Part shown: positions 1 to 12,294 of the stretch, piece after piece
Layout of the letters: every line of letters starts with the position of its first letter
Numbering within the stretch: the stretch's first letter is position 1
From: Synaphobranchus kaupii
Taxonomy: Eukaryota; Chordata; Actinopteri; Anguilliformes; Synaphobranchidae
Reading direction: 5' to 3'
Assembly: GCA_029718625.1 (NCBI GenBank)
Contig: CM056385.1
Span: 20,251,522 to 20,315,521 of the forward strand
DNA: 64,000 bases
The notes under the pieces: model-generated
Database searches by the model: none
The model's input: the letters and a program-made list of their open reading frames with translations, nothing else
Told to the model about the DNA's origin: nothing
Made by a program: the position numbers and the translations under genes

Positions 1-460
1 CCATATCACAGATATTTTAGTCCCATCACTGGAATCTGGCATGGTGAGGATTTGATTAGATTGCAGGCACCAGATTAATCAGAGCACTTGCTTTTATGCA
101 ATGAGGTGCAGGAGAACCTGCCAACTAAAACCTTCCCTCCTTCGACAAAGCTATGGCTCATTGTGGTGCTACTGGACTCCCAGCCTGTCAGGTCAGGATC
201 CGATACCGGACTGAGGTACATCAGTGCAATATGGGACGATAACTAGTCCTTCAGCAGGATATGCCACCCAGAATAAACCAGAAAGGAAACAATTTAGTAA
301 CATATGATGAATTTTACCAAATATGTTTTACAAGTGTCTATATAGTTTAAAACAAATATGATATGCAAAATTTAATTAGATTAACACCACTGAATGCAAC
401 AACAAAAACAAGCCCTTACTGCTTCACCCGACCCTGCCAAAGTTGTATTATTATTACTGC
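1..460. other. Left-edge intergenic DNA, no gene seen
   Basis: No convincing coding exon is visible. The first ~300 bases read like an old dispersed repeat, but I cannot name the family. In human the next gene on this side of NUDCD2 is HMMR, divergent from it. I found no HMMR first exon here, so if it is linked it lies further left or is noncoding at its start. Confidence 0.4.
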
Positions 461-605
461 ATTACATTACATTACAGGCATTTAGCAGACGCTCTTATCC
501 AGAGCGACTTACACAACTTTTTAGCATATTATCCATTTATACAGCTGGATACTGAAGCGATTCAGGTTAAGTACCTTGCTCAAGGGTACAACGGTATTAG
601 GGTAT
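461..605 (-). repeat. tRNA-derived SINE 3' part (reverse copy)
   Basis: This stretch is the reverse complement of the conserved fish SINE tail that ends in 'taagagcgtctgctaaatg' followed by short cattacatta repeats. It also holds the internal 'ccttgagcaaggtacttaacc' block in reverse. The same tail is found on the plus strand near 28922, 48590 and 50780. The 5' tRNA-like part is missing, so this is a truncated copy. A GTT microsatellite follows at about 624-651. Confidence 0.7.
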
Positions 606-621
606 TAGTATTATTATTACG

Positions 622-654
<33 letters not shown>

Positions 655-999
655 ACAAAATAAATAATTGATAATAGCCTACTAATACTTTTGTTATGTA
701 TGGCACACATCCTTTGTGCAGAGGAGACATTGATCCGGTTAGCTAATATAGTGGACTAAATTACTGGATGAAGCGTCCAACTTTAAGGTCAGTGAATCTG
801 CATAACTCTCATCCATAACAACCAGCCCACAATTTCTGCCCGATTTAAACCGGGATTAGGAAAGTTTTATATACTACGGATGAACTGATATTGCGCAGGA
901 TTAAATGATACTCAAAAATGTGGATCAGCTATAGTGTTTCCAAACACAATAATGGAAAGATTAGTGAAAATGTCCTTTAACGACACTCGTACACCATTG

Positions 1000-1485
1000 G
1001 AGGGTGCACAGGTTACTGTACGTATGACGTACGCATTTCGACGCAATGTGTCAGCACGTAAGCACGCTCTTTTTCCCAACTGAAAGCAGTAATCAGTCCT
1101 GTACATTGGGTAACGTTATAAAACTACGCATAGTTGGAAGTTCCCCCTGTATCAGATATTGTGTCTCTCTATGGGCTTTGCCTGTACTCAGTGTGACAAA
1201 CGAGGAAGGATCTGTTATGGAAATGAAAAAAAAATCTAATATAACGTTAGACATTTGAGTAGCATCACGTCCGGTAACCAGCTAGCTAGCATGACATACA
1301 TAGTTAGTTACGTCGTTAGTACAAATTACCCGTTTATTTTCTGCTGGCTAACATCGTTCACATATTTCTAAACTAACGTTAGCTACCAAGCTGGTAAGTA
1401 AGTTACCCGTGGTCGATTTAGCTTGCTAAAGCTAACGTATCGTTACATAAATTACAAGCAAGGAGGAGTAACTTGTATCCGAGCA
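1000..1485 (+). promoter_or_regulatory. nudcd2 upstream region, AACGTT-rich
   Basis: The ~500 bases before the nudcd2 start are rich in the palindrome TAACGTTA and its relatives (for example near 1110, 1243 and 1375; more follow in intron 1 near 1765-1785). This is where a promoter and 5' UTR must lie. No TATA box can be fixed. The same motif clusters upstream of ccng1 and ccni2. The assignment as regulatory is by position only. Confidence 0.35.
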
Positions 1486-4400
1486 ATGTCAGTCCATTTT
1501 GAGGAAAGAAGTGGTATTGTCCCCTGTCAAACACCATGGGGTGAGTGGTATCAAACGATGGAAGAAATATTTATTGAAGTAAATGTGCCACCGGGGACGT
1601 CTGCCAAAGAAATTAATTGTGTCCTCGGAAGCAAACAAATACAACTATCTGTAAAAGGACGTGAAATACTGAAGGTAAGGATTCACTAGCAAGACCGAAG
1701 CCATGTGGCAGCGAACGTTATAGGTAATGTTGGACCTTGTTTGGCTAGCTAGCTTGCCTCATACCTAACGTTAGTTAACGTTACCGAACTTAAGTTAGTG
1801 CTAGTTTATTTAAACCACTATATTAATAACATCCTTATTTGTATAGTACATTTCCAGCAGTAGGACGTGTTTCGCACTATTTTTATACAGTCTATGGTTT
1901 CGCAACGTAACTATTTACAATAAAAACAATACAATGCACACAAACAATACAAGACTAAGATAATAACAAGATATTAAAATAAGGACAGATCAATACAAGT
2001 CTCTGTAATTTAGTAAATCACTCTGGATGTGCTTTATTCCCGTTCTTCTCATAAGATACAAGCGGAAGGCTGTTGGCGGCTCTCAGCTGGCTGCTCACTT
2101 GACCGCGGTCTATGGCGAGCCGAATGAGGATTTATTCAATTTCGCTGATATTCAATTTGCGTTTTCGCACTAGTTGCCTGTTTTTCACAACGTGTTCGAC
2201 ATTTTGTCTTACTAGTTCACCTAAATTATACTGTTCCAGTGTCATTTACAGCTAAATCTAGTCCCACCCCCCAATTCCCATAGAGATCCATTCAAATGCA
2301 GAGACGTTATAGTATCGCTTGTAGTTGTAAGAGTAGGCTACCAGAAAATAAGATATCAAGGAAGAGTCTTTTTTATATTGTTGGTGGGTCACAGACACAA
2401 GGAAGTCATGGCATGCAAAGGATATGCGACCAAATATTAAAAATGATTGCTTTATTCTATATATAAATGCAGGGGTGCCAATAATTGTGGCACACATGGT
2501 TTTGTTAAAAATTATTATTTCTTGAAACCTAAATGCTAAAATATATTTTAGTAATTTCCTTCCATCTAAGACAGCAAATTAGATAGGCCTATGTATTAGG
2601 AATAACTTCATCTTTTCAGTAAAAAAAAAAAAAAAGTTAAACAAAAATGTTTTTACTTGACTTGCTTGACCTAGGCTAATTATTTATCTCAACCACAGCT
2701 AGCTTCATCTTCAGAAAGAGACTGGAGAATCTGGACAATCCTCTTCAGATTCAATTTGTGTGATGAGCTCAAAGAGTTTCAAGTTTGACCGAATAGCCAC
2801 CAGTTTCTCAACTATTTAGTTCATCAGCCTGTTGCACACTGCTGTATGTTCCACTCGGATGCAGCTGATGTTGGAGGGATCTGGAGAATAATTGAAGCAA
2901 CAGGGGACATGGCTTCACACTTAGAGTCCCTTCCACCAGGTTGCTGCCTTGATGTGTTTGGCTGCCTCCCAGATGGCAACTCCACAGCCCTTCCTTGCTG
3001 GAAAAATAGCCAAACTTCCAAGAACTTTCCCCTGATCTAGACTAATGTGCTGTGCAATGGCAGTGATGGTACAATATGCTGCAGAAACCTGCCCTCCAGA
3101 AAGGACCTGGGCCTGTTCAGAACATTTAGTTTGTTTATTGTTTTCTTCAATGTGTTGCATTTTATTAGCTTTGTTTAACCTTCCTATTATGTTAGGGTCT
3201 ATATGACTTTTGTTTTTGTTTAATTTCAAATAGATTTTCTTCAGCAAACACATTTAAGACATCTTGGAGAATTAGTAAATACATGTTTAAAAATAAATAA
3301 AAATATTTAGAACTTTTTTTTTTCATATTGACCCGTAACAACACCTTAACACAAATAACAGTAAAATGCAAACATAATAGAAAGTTTAAGCATGAGATTG
3401 AAAATTACCCTGGAAAATAGCCTAAAGTTACCTGGAAAATTCCCTCCCTTTGCAACCCTACTTGTGGCACACAGCTGTTCCTTTCCTTTCCTCCAACAGA
3501 AGAAGATATTACCTTGTGCATCGAAGCCTGTCTTAATGATATCACAAGTTGGATGATCAGTCGGCATCTCAAACTCAGTCTTGACAAAACTGAAGTGCTC
3601 TACCTAAAAACGACATCCTCTCCCTCTAGAATCTGTCCGTGATAACACAATGGTGTCTGCATCCGACTGCCAAAAATTCTGGCGTGGTCCTGGATGAAAG
3701 GCTCTTTCACTGACAATATTACAGCAACAACTCAAGAGCTGACAATTTCTTTTCGACAATATTTGCAAAAGCTGCCCTTTCCTTACTACAAGCCACCCAG
3801 CTTGTTATTCAGACCCTTGTGCTGTCCTGATTGGGCGACTGCTGCTCTCTCCTCGCTGGTCTCCCTGCAGGTGCCCTCAGATCGTTGAAGGCCATTCAAA
3901 ATGCTGCCTTCTCATTTCAATCAGCAAAAATACACGTGTGCCACGTGTGCAAATCTCTGTTCCTGGCCTATGGTGCAGCAAGGCGAACAAGCTCATTGGC
4001 CAACTTGCTGTCCCCTCCCTAAAGGGGCCCTCTTCTCCACCATGTCTCTCTATCCCATTGGAACTGAATAGTAAAAATGAAATACACACAATGCTGTTTT
4101 CAAAAGTCCTGTACCAACTTTGTATGTCTTTTTTTAGTTTCTTATCTCTGATTTTTTGTTGGTAATTCTGGTGGCATTTACCTATACAGGTTTTAAAGTT
4201 CACAAACTTTCACTTATCTCAGGCTCTAAAACTTCATGTTCCATCACAGATTTTTAATATTTGAGGATAAAAGGCTAGTTAATTGGGAGACACAGAAAGT
4301 GTCAATTTGTCTATTACAATAGTTTTGTGTTAGTTTAAACTTTTGGGGTCCATTTTATAAGGCGTCATAAAATGTCAACATAATATCAGGGTTAATGCTG

Positions 4401-5898
4401 AGCTCTGGAACATTTGTCATGGGTTTACGAGCATCAGTGCTGCTCATTGCCTAAACCTGCATGTATGCAGTAATGTGTAATTCTGAGGCATGGATTAATG
4501 CAGATGTAAAGCAAGGAAATACACTTCAAATGGCTCCAAGGCGGCTTGTACAGTGATGCTATGCCTCCCGAGGTTGTACGCATGTGTATTTCCAGATCAT
4601 TCGTCAAAATATTACGGTTACTTATTTTCGGTTGGAACCATGGCATGGCATTTCCCATATGGCAGACGCCACCTGAGGCCGCTGCATATTTATGTTTACA
4701 ATTGTAAACAAATGCTATAAAATTCATCTGTTCATATGTACAGCCTCTGGAAACATAATGTCTCTGTACAAGCTACTATGGAATTACTTGAATTGTATTT
4801 TCTCTCTCTAAGCATCAAACCCCCCGAATGCCCCTCTACCAGCTATTGTAAAGCCGGCTGGTTGTCAGAAGCTGTCGGTGAACCAAATTGTTGATATCAA
4901 GGATACCCTTTGCCTATGAACTCAGGATTTGTTACAATAATTGTCACAAGTTGTTCATTTGTTTCAGGGGAAATTATTTGGAACTACTGTTGGTGATGAA
5001 GGAACTTGGACCCTGGGTGAGTGTACAGCTGTCATATAAACGGCATTGTAAATTATGATCCATTTTTGATGTTATGAACTGTTGTGACCCTTTAACTTAA
5101 AGACATAAACACTGGAATGGTGCATTGGTATTCTGCAGCCAACAAGATTGGCTTTTTCATTGACCAGTGAAGAATAGAATGGTCCAAATACAATTGGGCA
5201 TGCCAAATTGGGAGAGCAGGGTAAAATTGCTCTTAAAAAGGCCCTATATAAAAAAATATATATAAATAAAATTCTTATAGTGACCCATAGAGAAAAGATA
5301 TTTAGGTATACGGTCTTTAACTATCAATGGGTGATCAGAACAGTCACATTGAACAGCGCACACACGACACTTCCTCTGTCCAATCAGAGGACAGGAAGCT
5401 GATCCGGATCGTTCTAATGAAGACGAACCGGGAGGCGGGGAATTGCTGGCAGTCTCTGCTGGAAGGGGAATACTGTGCCAATGCGTGGGTCCAAGATCAG
5501 ATGCAGAGGAAGCTAACTCTGGAGAGGTTTCAAAGAGAGGTAAGACTCTGGCTGATATTCAATCAACATTTGTCCTTAACTTTGAGTTACAATTGAATGC
5601 AAGTCAGCATTTCTTCCTCAGTTTGGCAAGTTCAGCAATCACTCAAACTAATTTGCCGAACCAAGTTTCCCAAGAAAAAGAGTAACGCTTACATTTACTT
5701 GTAAGTTAAAGACAAATGTTGATTGAATACAGGCCTGTCTTGTTACTTTAGGGCTGAATATTCAGATTAGTTAAGATGCTGCAATAAAGTTATTAAAAAA
5801 CAAAACTGCTTCTACAGAATCCTGGATTTGACTTCAGCGGCGCAGAGATTTCTGGGAACTTTGCTGGAGGTGGGCCGGATTTCTCAAACCTAAAGTGA
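1486..5898 (+). CDS. nudcd2: NudC domain-containing protein 2 (4 coding exons)
   Basis: Coding exons are 1486-1674, 4968-5016, 5388-5539 and 5818-5898 (stop TGA). All have GT-AG borders and matching phases (0, 1, 0), giving 156 residues; human NUDCD2 is 157. The start is the ATG of MSVHFEERSGIVPC, preceded by no other in-frame candidate resembling the family. A single CS/p23-like domain fills the protein: WGEWYQTMEEIFIEV opens it in exon 1, exon 2 carries GDEGTWTL, and exon 3 carries ANAWVQDQMQRKLTLERFQ. The tail NPGFDFSGAEISGN is in exon 4. The family acts as an HSP90-linked co-chaperone and has been tied to LIS1/dynein stability in the cytoplasm; this is family knowledge, not visible here. 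Intron 1 (3.3 kb) holds LINE and MITE remnants. The gene faces ccng1 tail to tail, as in human. Confidence 0.95.
2245..2545 (-). mobile_element. Half of a palindromic MITE joined to a Tc1-like tail
   Basis: In nudcd2 intron 1. Positions ~2248-2440 match one arm of the foldback core seen at 6374-7312, 49146-50318 and 59150-59830 (shared block 'ccatagagatccattcaaatgcag'). It runs without a break into 'gcaggggtgccaataattgtg', the end of a Tc1/mariner-like fish element. The same join recurs at about 59820-59900. It is a truncated copy with no coding capacity. Confidence 0.75.
3515..3935 (+). mobile_element. Decayed non-LTR retrotransposon (LINE) reverse transcriptase fragment
   Basis: Translated pieces match the 3' half of a LINE reverse transcriptase of the CR1/L2/Rex type: SSWMISRHLKLSLDKTEVLYL near 3545-3607, then LVIQTLVLS, a stop, and CCSLLAGLPAGALRSLKAIQN near 3803-3900. 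Frames are broken by stops and small gaps, so it is dead. It lies in nudcd2 intron 1 in the sense direction. The exact clade is uncertain. Confidence 0.75.
4080..4400 (+). repeat. Dispersed repeat, inverted copy at 15350-15800
   Basis: The segment with 'tcaaaagtcctgtaccaactttgta', 'catcacagatttttaatattt', 'gggagacacagaaag' and 'aaacttttggggtc' recurs in reverse at about 15360-15660. Neither copy shows an ORF or clear termini. Probably an old interspersed repeat of unknown class. Confidence 0.65.
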
Positions 5899-6373
5899 AA
5901 AGACTGCCTTTTAAGATGGCAAACTGGCAGGGAATGGGGGGGGGGGGAGGTGAGTGACAGACTAAAGCAGAGATGCAAAGAAGTCTTTTTTCCCCTCTTC
6001 CCATGGGGGGAATTAAAACGTGCTCCAGTTTTGAACACGGAAACCTGGAAACTTTTGCCGTGGAATTACTGGCGTGTTCTGTGAAACTTTTTTGTTTTTG
6101 GAGAACACTTGTGGGGGGTATGGTTAAATATGAATTTGAGACAAGTCTCTACTTCACATGAGTTCAGTGTTGTAGAAGACAAGTGGATTTTAAAGCCTCA
6201 TGTATAACTCCAGTACCATACCATAAGCCTTCTGTGAAAACAGTAGTTAGTTAATATTCTGTAACCTTTTTAAGGACTCTTAAGCCAAAAGGCACCCAAG
6301 TAAAAATGCCTGCTGAGGAATAATTCATGATGCATTTATATTTCTGAAAAACTACATTAGGATGTTGGTAATA

Positions 6374-7312
6374 GAGTGAGCACCATAATTCATTGGACAG
6401 CGACACATTTTTTGTTATTTTGGTTCTGTACTCTAGCACTGAGATTGAAGTGCAGACTGTCAGCTTTAATTTGAGGGTATTTCATCCATATCGGATGAAC
6501 CGTTTAGAAATTATAAAAACTTTTGTACATAGTCCCCCCCATTTTCAGGCATGAAAAAATATTGGACAGTTTAACATAATGTAGAATGAAGTAATCATTT
6601 TAAATATTTGGTCATATATCCTTTGCATGCCATGACTTCCTGATGTCCGTGACCCAGCAATATCAAAAGACTCTTGATATCTTATTTTCTGGTACTCCTA
6701 CAAGCGATACTATAACTTATCTGCATTTGAATGGATCTCTATGGGAATTGGGGGGTGGGACTAGATTTAGCTGTAAATTACACTGGTACAGTATGGAACA
6801 CATGGTTGGCTAAATAGCTGTAAGTCATCAAGGGTCTGATGTATCAAACAAGCCTTACCATGTATTCCATAGTGTTCCAGCATAATGTACAGCTAAATCT
6901 AGTCCCACCCCCCCCCCCCAATTCCCATAGAGATCCATTCAAATGCAGAGAAGTCATAGTACCACTTGTAAGCGTACCAGAAAATAAGATATCAAGAGTC
7001 TTTTGATGTTGTTGGGTTACAGACATCAGGAAGTCATGGCATGCAAAGGATATGAGACCAAATATTTAAAATTATTACTTTATGATAAACTGTCCAATAT
7101 TTTTTGATATTCAAAAATGGGGGGGGGGTGATTATGTACAAAAGGTTCTATCGTTTTTAAACGGTTCATCCGATATGGATGAAAATGCCCTCAAATAAAA
7201 GCTGACAGTCTGCACTTCAACCTCACTGTCATTGTATTCTTTCAAACTCAGTGCTAGAGTACAGAACCAAAAGAACAAAAAATGTCGCTGTCCAATGAAT
7301 TATGGTGCTCAC
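6374..7312. mobile_element. Palindromic (foldback) MITE, ~940 bp, TA-flanked
   Basis: Both ends read inward as GTGAGCACCATAATTCATTGG and are flanked by TA, the Tc1/mariner target. The arms stay complementary for over 400 bases: 'tcatccatatcggatgaaccg' on the left against 'cggttcatccgatatggatga' on the right, then the shared core around 'gcatttgaatggatctctatggg'. They meet near 6850. No transposase is encoded. It sits between the nudcd2 and ccng1 3' ends and may contribute to either transcript's 3' UTR. Confidence 0.85.
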
Positions 7313-8738
7313 TATGTGATCTGCCAACAGATGCACATACCCAACATACCAAGCTCAGGTTTAACCCTCAGAATCAAACTGATTTTACCCAACACTTGAA
7401 TTTTCTTTTTGTCCCCCATTTTGGAGTGGGAATCGCTCTTAGAATTTTTAAATGTATACACATATATTCCATTAGTAAACAATGCCACTAGACATATGGC
7501 CTTTTCTGCATCTCGTTTAAAAATAAATCTTTTTGCACATTAAAAAGTAAAGAATGTTTTAAATAACTCCCATTTGTATAGATATTGGTTGTTACCCTTC
7601 GATCCTGACAGCCATAACAGGCATATTCATGCTGTTACATTATCACCTATGCGTGTCAGGACCTGTGGATTTGCAGTAAATGATTATTAAAGGTGAATAA
7701 GCTGGTCTCATTTCTTTCTGAAATAAAATTAGTAATTTCTTCACTTGCACTTTTAAGTTTGGCACTGATGCAATGCATTAGACTAATTATGGTACCTTTT
7801 GGGTTGCAGTGCAGAATAATTATTTACTAGCATTTGATTCTTGCCCCTGCACTAAATATTGACATTTACCTGAACACAACTAGCATCCTCTTATGTTCTG
7901 AAATAATACAGATGCTGCATTTCAACATTTTATTGAAAGGTCAAACTTTAAAACATACATCCATTAGATTGTGCTGCATTTCAGACTTTACACAAAGTTT
8001 GCAAGAATTGCAACACAATCGCATTTCTTGCTGAAAAACAAGAAATTTTCCATTTTTAAACAATCTTGGGTCACAATAAAATTCAAATACCAAGGTTTGT
8101 TTGCTAGACTTGTTGGTTGGGTTTGAGCCCATTTTATTGAGCCCTTTTTGAAAGGTCATTTTCACCACTGCAGTTTACCTGTATGTGAGAAATCTAATCA
8201 TAATGACCTCTGTAACATGCATAACACTTTAAACTGCATCCAAATTCTTTCCAACATAAAACCTGTCAAATAGGAATACTGTGCCTTGTAAAACTAGTGT
8301 AACAAAGGCAGGATTTAACATGTTGACCATTTTTAGCATTGTCTACATTATGAGCTCTTGCTAGTATCTTTAACCATTTTAAGTCAGCTAAAGCTCTGCT
8401 TTTCTGTATCATCTTGGTGTTATGCAGGTTAAAGATCGGTTTCTCTCGGACACCACAATACCGTTACATTACCAAAACGACAACAGAAAAAAGAAAAGAA
8501 AAAAAAAAAAAGGTTTTCATTGCCTTGAGTAGGAGTGTGCATTTTGATAGTTCAGCGACCTAGGATGGAAGTGAAGGGTTTTGGGCCCGATTTCTTGGTT
8601 CCATTTTTTAGTATTCACAAAACCCTTCTTCCTCCTCTTCCACATAGTGGACTGAGGACCTAGGTGGTTCAATACTTCATTGCTTTAAACCATCACCAGT
8701 GCCAAGAGCTATTAAAAGAACCATGGCGCCGATAATAT

Positions 8739-8769
<31 letters not shown>

Positions 8770-9359
8770 GAAGCCTCCACTTAGTGAAGATGCATTCCCA
8801 GGTGTGGTGTCACGCACCCAGTATAGGAATTTTCTTCACTAACGAAGGTCTATAAATAGCTTTTTCAAAGTTTCCTGACATCCTTGTCCATAATTTTGTC
8901 ACATCATGCTTTTTCAAAACTGAAAAAAAAACATTAAATGTGGGGAAAAGTGCAAGTTCATCAAGGTGAGGTACGGATATGAGACTTTTGAGGAGTTTAA
9001 ATCTTGCATATACTAAAGTATAGCAGTACAAGCTAAAATTAGTTTAGTGGTTCTGATATAAATCAGATATTTAAATTGAAATCATAATTTTAAGGGGGAA
9101 GTACCAGATCAGTTCACATCTGTGAAGCCCTGCAAATTGAGCTGCACGTTAACGTTGAATGATTCAGGCATGTTTTCTAATTTTTCCCCCCCATTTTCCA
9201 AATAGCCACGTTACTTCCACCTTTTTCCTTTCATTATTGATGTCGATCATCTGCATTCTCATTATGAAGTGATCACCTAAACAAAAACAAAAACTGGTTT
9301 TACCACACATTTCATCCACACGTCCACATCATCAGTACAGCTTTTTCCATCACTTTCAT
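7313..9359. other. Tail-to-tail intergenic region, likely ccng1 3' UTR
   Basis: No conserved coding exon is seen. On the minus strand, downstream of the ccng1 stop, polyadenylation hexamers AATAAA occur at about 8133-8138 and 7929-7934, so ccng1 may have a long 3' UTR here. A CA microsatellite lies at 8741-8769. ORFs in this stretch are short and unlike anything I know. Confidence 0.4.
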
Positions 9360-12294
9360 TTACAGTACAGTGCTTACCTCATTCCTGTTCTCAAAACTTA
9401 AAGATGCAGCCTCAGGGATGGTTGGAAGATGGGCAATCTTGTAATAGCTGCGTTTCAACTGTCTGGCAGTCCTGCCTGAGATTATCCATCGCAGCTTGCG
9501 GTTGCTTGGTTTTGAGCATTTAGTTGTGGAATACTCAGTCAGACATTTTCCAACCAGCGCTCTCACGCAAACCAGGTCCCCGCCTTTAACCTGAGAACAT
9601 ATGATGCAACAAATAAATAAACCTCAAAAACCATTCGACCGTTCAAAACTTTAATACAAATTGGGACATGTTGCAGCTAGCTACCACAGAAATAGCTTCT
9701 GCGCTTAAGAGGGAGGCTATTTTTGTTACAGGTCAATGTTTTGCATGAAGCTCAAGTACTGCGTGGCATAGTGACAGCCAGCCCTGTTGATGTACAGCTG
9801 ACTATGTAAACGCATGTTATTGGTCATATCCAGTTACCCAACGAGCATGCTGTGTAACAGAGCACTTTGCTAGGCTGTCACGTACGTGAGTTTGCAGCTG
9901 TAGTGTCTCCTGTGATTCGGTCAGCTCGCACAGACCTTGATCCTGAACTTCCAAGGCCAGAATTGCCAGAGCAAGCAGAGAGGGCTGTAACAAAAAAATA
10001 ATAATAAAACCGCTCACTTTAAGCACATGCAAGGACACACAATGATTCCATTCTCTGGCTTACAACTGGAATAACGACCACAACAGCAACATTCTAGAAC
10101 AGCAGGGGCAGCAAGGGGGCTCCTACAACAGGGTCTGTTTGTTTGTTTTTAACAGACATACAATACACCAAAAGGTACCAAACACCAAACCCAACAGAAT
10201 ATCTGCAAAATATTTGAAAAAAATGAATGCTGAATAGTAAAACGTCTTGACATACCTTTATTTTAGTGAACGCAAAGCTGCAGTGACAGGCCTTCAGCTG
10301 TGCTTCTAACCTCTCGATGGTCAAGCTCTTCTTACTGGGTAGAGAAAAGTAGAGCTTAATACCACGTGTATAAGTCCAACTCAATATCGCAGAGAGCAAC
10401 ATTTACAAGTCATTCGACGTCTCACAAGCCTAGGTTATTTGTCATTAACACTTCCGCCCACTGAATGTACTACATTGTTCTCCAACACGGTGAGATTTTT
10501 TTTGTTCCCTCCGGCCTGTGGTGAGAAGCCCTACTGAAGCGCGCGTGTGGATGGGTCCAGCTCTCTCTCACCTGTCCGTGTCCAGCTGCTGCAGTACAAA
10601 CGAGTGGAACAGCCTGAGGAAGTGCAGTGCCGTAGGGGCCCGGACCCTCCAGTACAGCTTCTCTAGGATGATCTTCTCCATCCGCATCATGTCTGACGCC
10701 GTAAAGCGGTTCTGACTGATCCGGATCAGGTCGCCAGCGGCAGGGACGCTCTTCTCCTCTTCGGAGGACTTGACGGCGATGTAGAAGCAGCACAACCCCA
10801 CACACGACAGGTGCTTCGGCTGGATCTAGCACAAGGAAAGAATTTGACTTCTGTAAGGGTGATCCAGACCACTGAAACGATTCTAAAGAGGGGATGTAGA
10901 GAATCTGGTCTCATTTACCAATTGGTTAAAAAAATAATAATAATCATTTTAAATACACAGCAGAAACGTATCTCGCAAAGTCCACATAAAGCCACCTTAA
11001 GCCCTAGTCGGACGGGATAACTTTTATGGGGGAAGGTGGGGTAATGTAATTATTACCGGAGCATCTCTTATTTAGTCACGGGCGAACCTGCCATGTCAGT
11101 AACGTTTACGGACTGCACGCTCCCGTGCCAGTAAAGATTCCGTCGTCTTTTACCTACCGTTAGATGTCCTGCAAAAAATAACCACAGGTTATAGCAATCC
11201 CGTGTGAATTGACATGTTGGTAAATATGTTATTTACTGCGAGAAAGGAGTTTCCCCCACTCTTTTTTCTTGGTTTTTCCAAGTATGAGGCACTCAAGGAA
11301 GCCTTTGGTTGTGCTCTTCGGCCCAAGCCCAGGCCACAACTATTGGCCGACCTCTACATTAAGCATACATTAAATAAGACAGAAGCAAATCCAAAAAACT
11401 GGCTCAAAAGTACTAATCAGTGGGGCAAGGCTTGTGGCAGCTTTAGGTAAGCTATTGTCTGCAGTAGCCTAGCTATAGCCTTGCATACATGTTATGGACT
11501 AGCCCAAGTTTTTTTCTCAAGCTAACGTTAATGAAGAGGTGTAATGCAGGGTTGCTTTTTGTGGACAGTTTGACAATTTGTGTCCGCGTAGTATTTTTTG
11601 ATCGCCTGTGTCTTTTCAATTGTTCCCTGCCAGTGCTTTTGTACCAGAAGCAATCCATTTGCAGTCAAGATATAGGATGTGCAATGTTGTATGATGCACA
11701 GAACATTTTTGGTGTGACAAGACGTAGTAGACACTGCCATCTCTGCATTTGTAGACAATGAGATACTTTATCCTGTCCGAATCGTTCATTAACATTACAG
11801 ACATCCTGTGATAATTACTTTACAGACATTGTCATGAAAACGTATCCTGTTCGAATAGGGCTTTAGAATAAAAATAGCTCAGTTGGCTCCCTTGAGTTAA
11901 AAAAAAAAGGAAAAAATTAAATGGTTCTATGTACAGTTAAATGAATGTGCCCTGGCCATCCTCCATTAGCTATGCTCATCTGATGTCTATACTAAAGTTT
12001 GCACTTTCAACAAGTCTTGGAAGACCTACCTTCATCACTGACAAGAATCGGTCCAGCAGGCTCACGGCTAGGGAGAAGGTCTCAGCAGAATATCCGAAGA
12101 ACCGCGTCAGGGAAAGCAGATCTTTTACTTCAAAGTCCCGGAGTCTGGGTGTCATTCTCAGGCCATTCTCCTGAGCCGACTCGATGATCCTCAAACCACA
12201 CAGTTTGGGCTGGTACCCGGGTCTCCTGGTCCAACAGTGCTTTCAACTGGATGGTGAAAGGCACGTCCTCTGGTACTGGTATTGTGTCAATCAT
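9360..12294 (-). CDS. ccng1: Cyclin G1 (5 coding exons, one apparent frameshift)
   Basis: Coding exons in transcript order are 12294-12030, 10825-10572, 10334-10256, 9984-9886 and 9590-9360, all with GT-AG borders and compatible phases. The start MIDTIPVPEDVPFT directly follows a splice acceptor. The cyclin box runs through RIIESAQENGLRM, RDFEVKDLLSLTRFFGYS, VGLCCFYIAVKSSEEE and RMEKIILEKLYWRV. The second fold and tail include ERLEAQLKACHCSF and KLRWIISGRTARQLKRSYY. Predicted length is about 308 residues against 295 in human. Cyclin G1 is a p53-induced cyclin that recruits PP2A B' subunits and modulates MDM2/p53 (family knowledge). Exon 1 is 265 nt where phase demands 264: an extra base in CCCGGG at 12216-12221 breaks the frame between residues ETR and YQPK. 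Everything else is intact, so I favour an assembly error over a pseudogene. An alternative last exon is possible (see findings). Confidence 0.93.
12216..12221 (-). other. ccng1: Single-base frameshift site in ccng1 exon 1
   Basis: Read on the minus strand, the codons GAG ACC CGG are followed by GTACCAG. The family needs TAC CAG next, so one C or G of the CCCGGG run is surplus. The frame upstream (MIDTIPV...) and the frame downstream (YQPKLCGLRIIESAQ) are each well conserved, which places the break within these six bases. Confidence 0.85.

Noticed and set aside
1046..1258. Small ORF upstream of nudcd2 as an HMMR or upstream-peptide candidate
   Set aside because: It shows no similarity to the HMMR N-terminus and has no splice donor in a sensible place.
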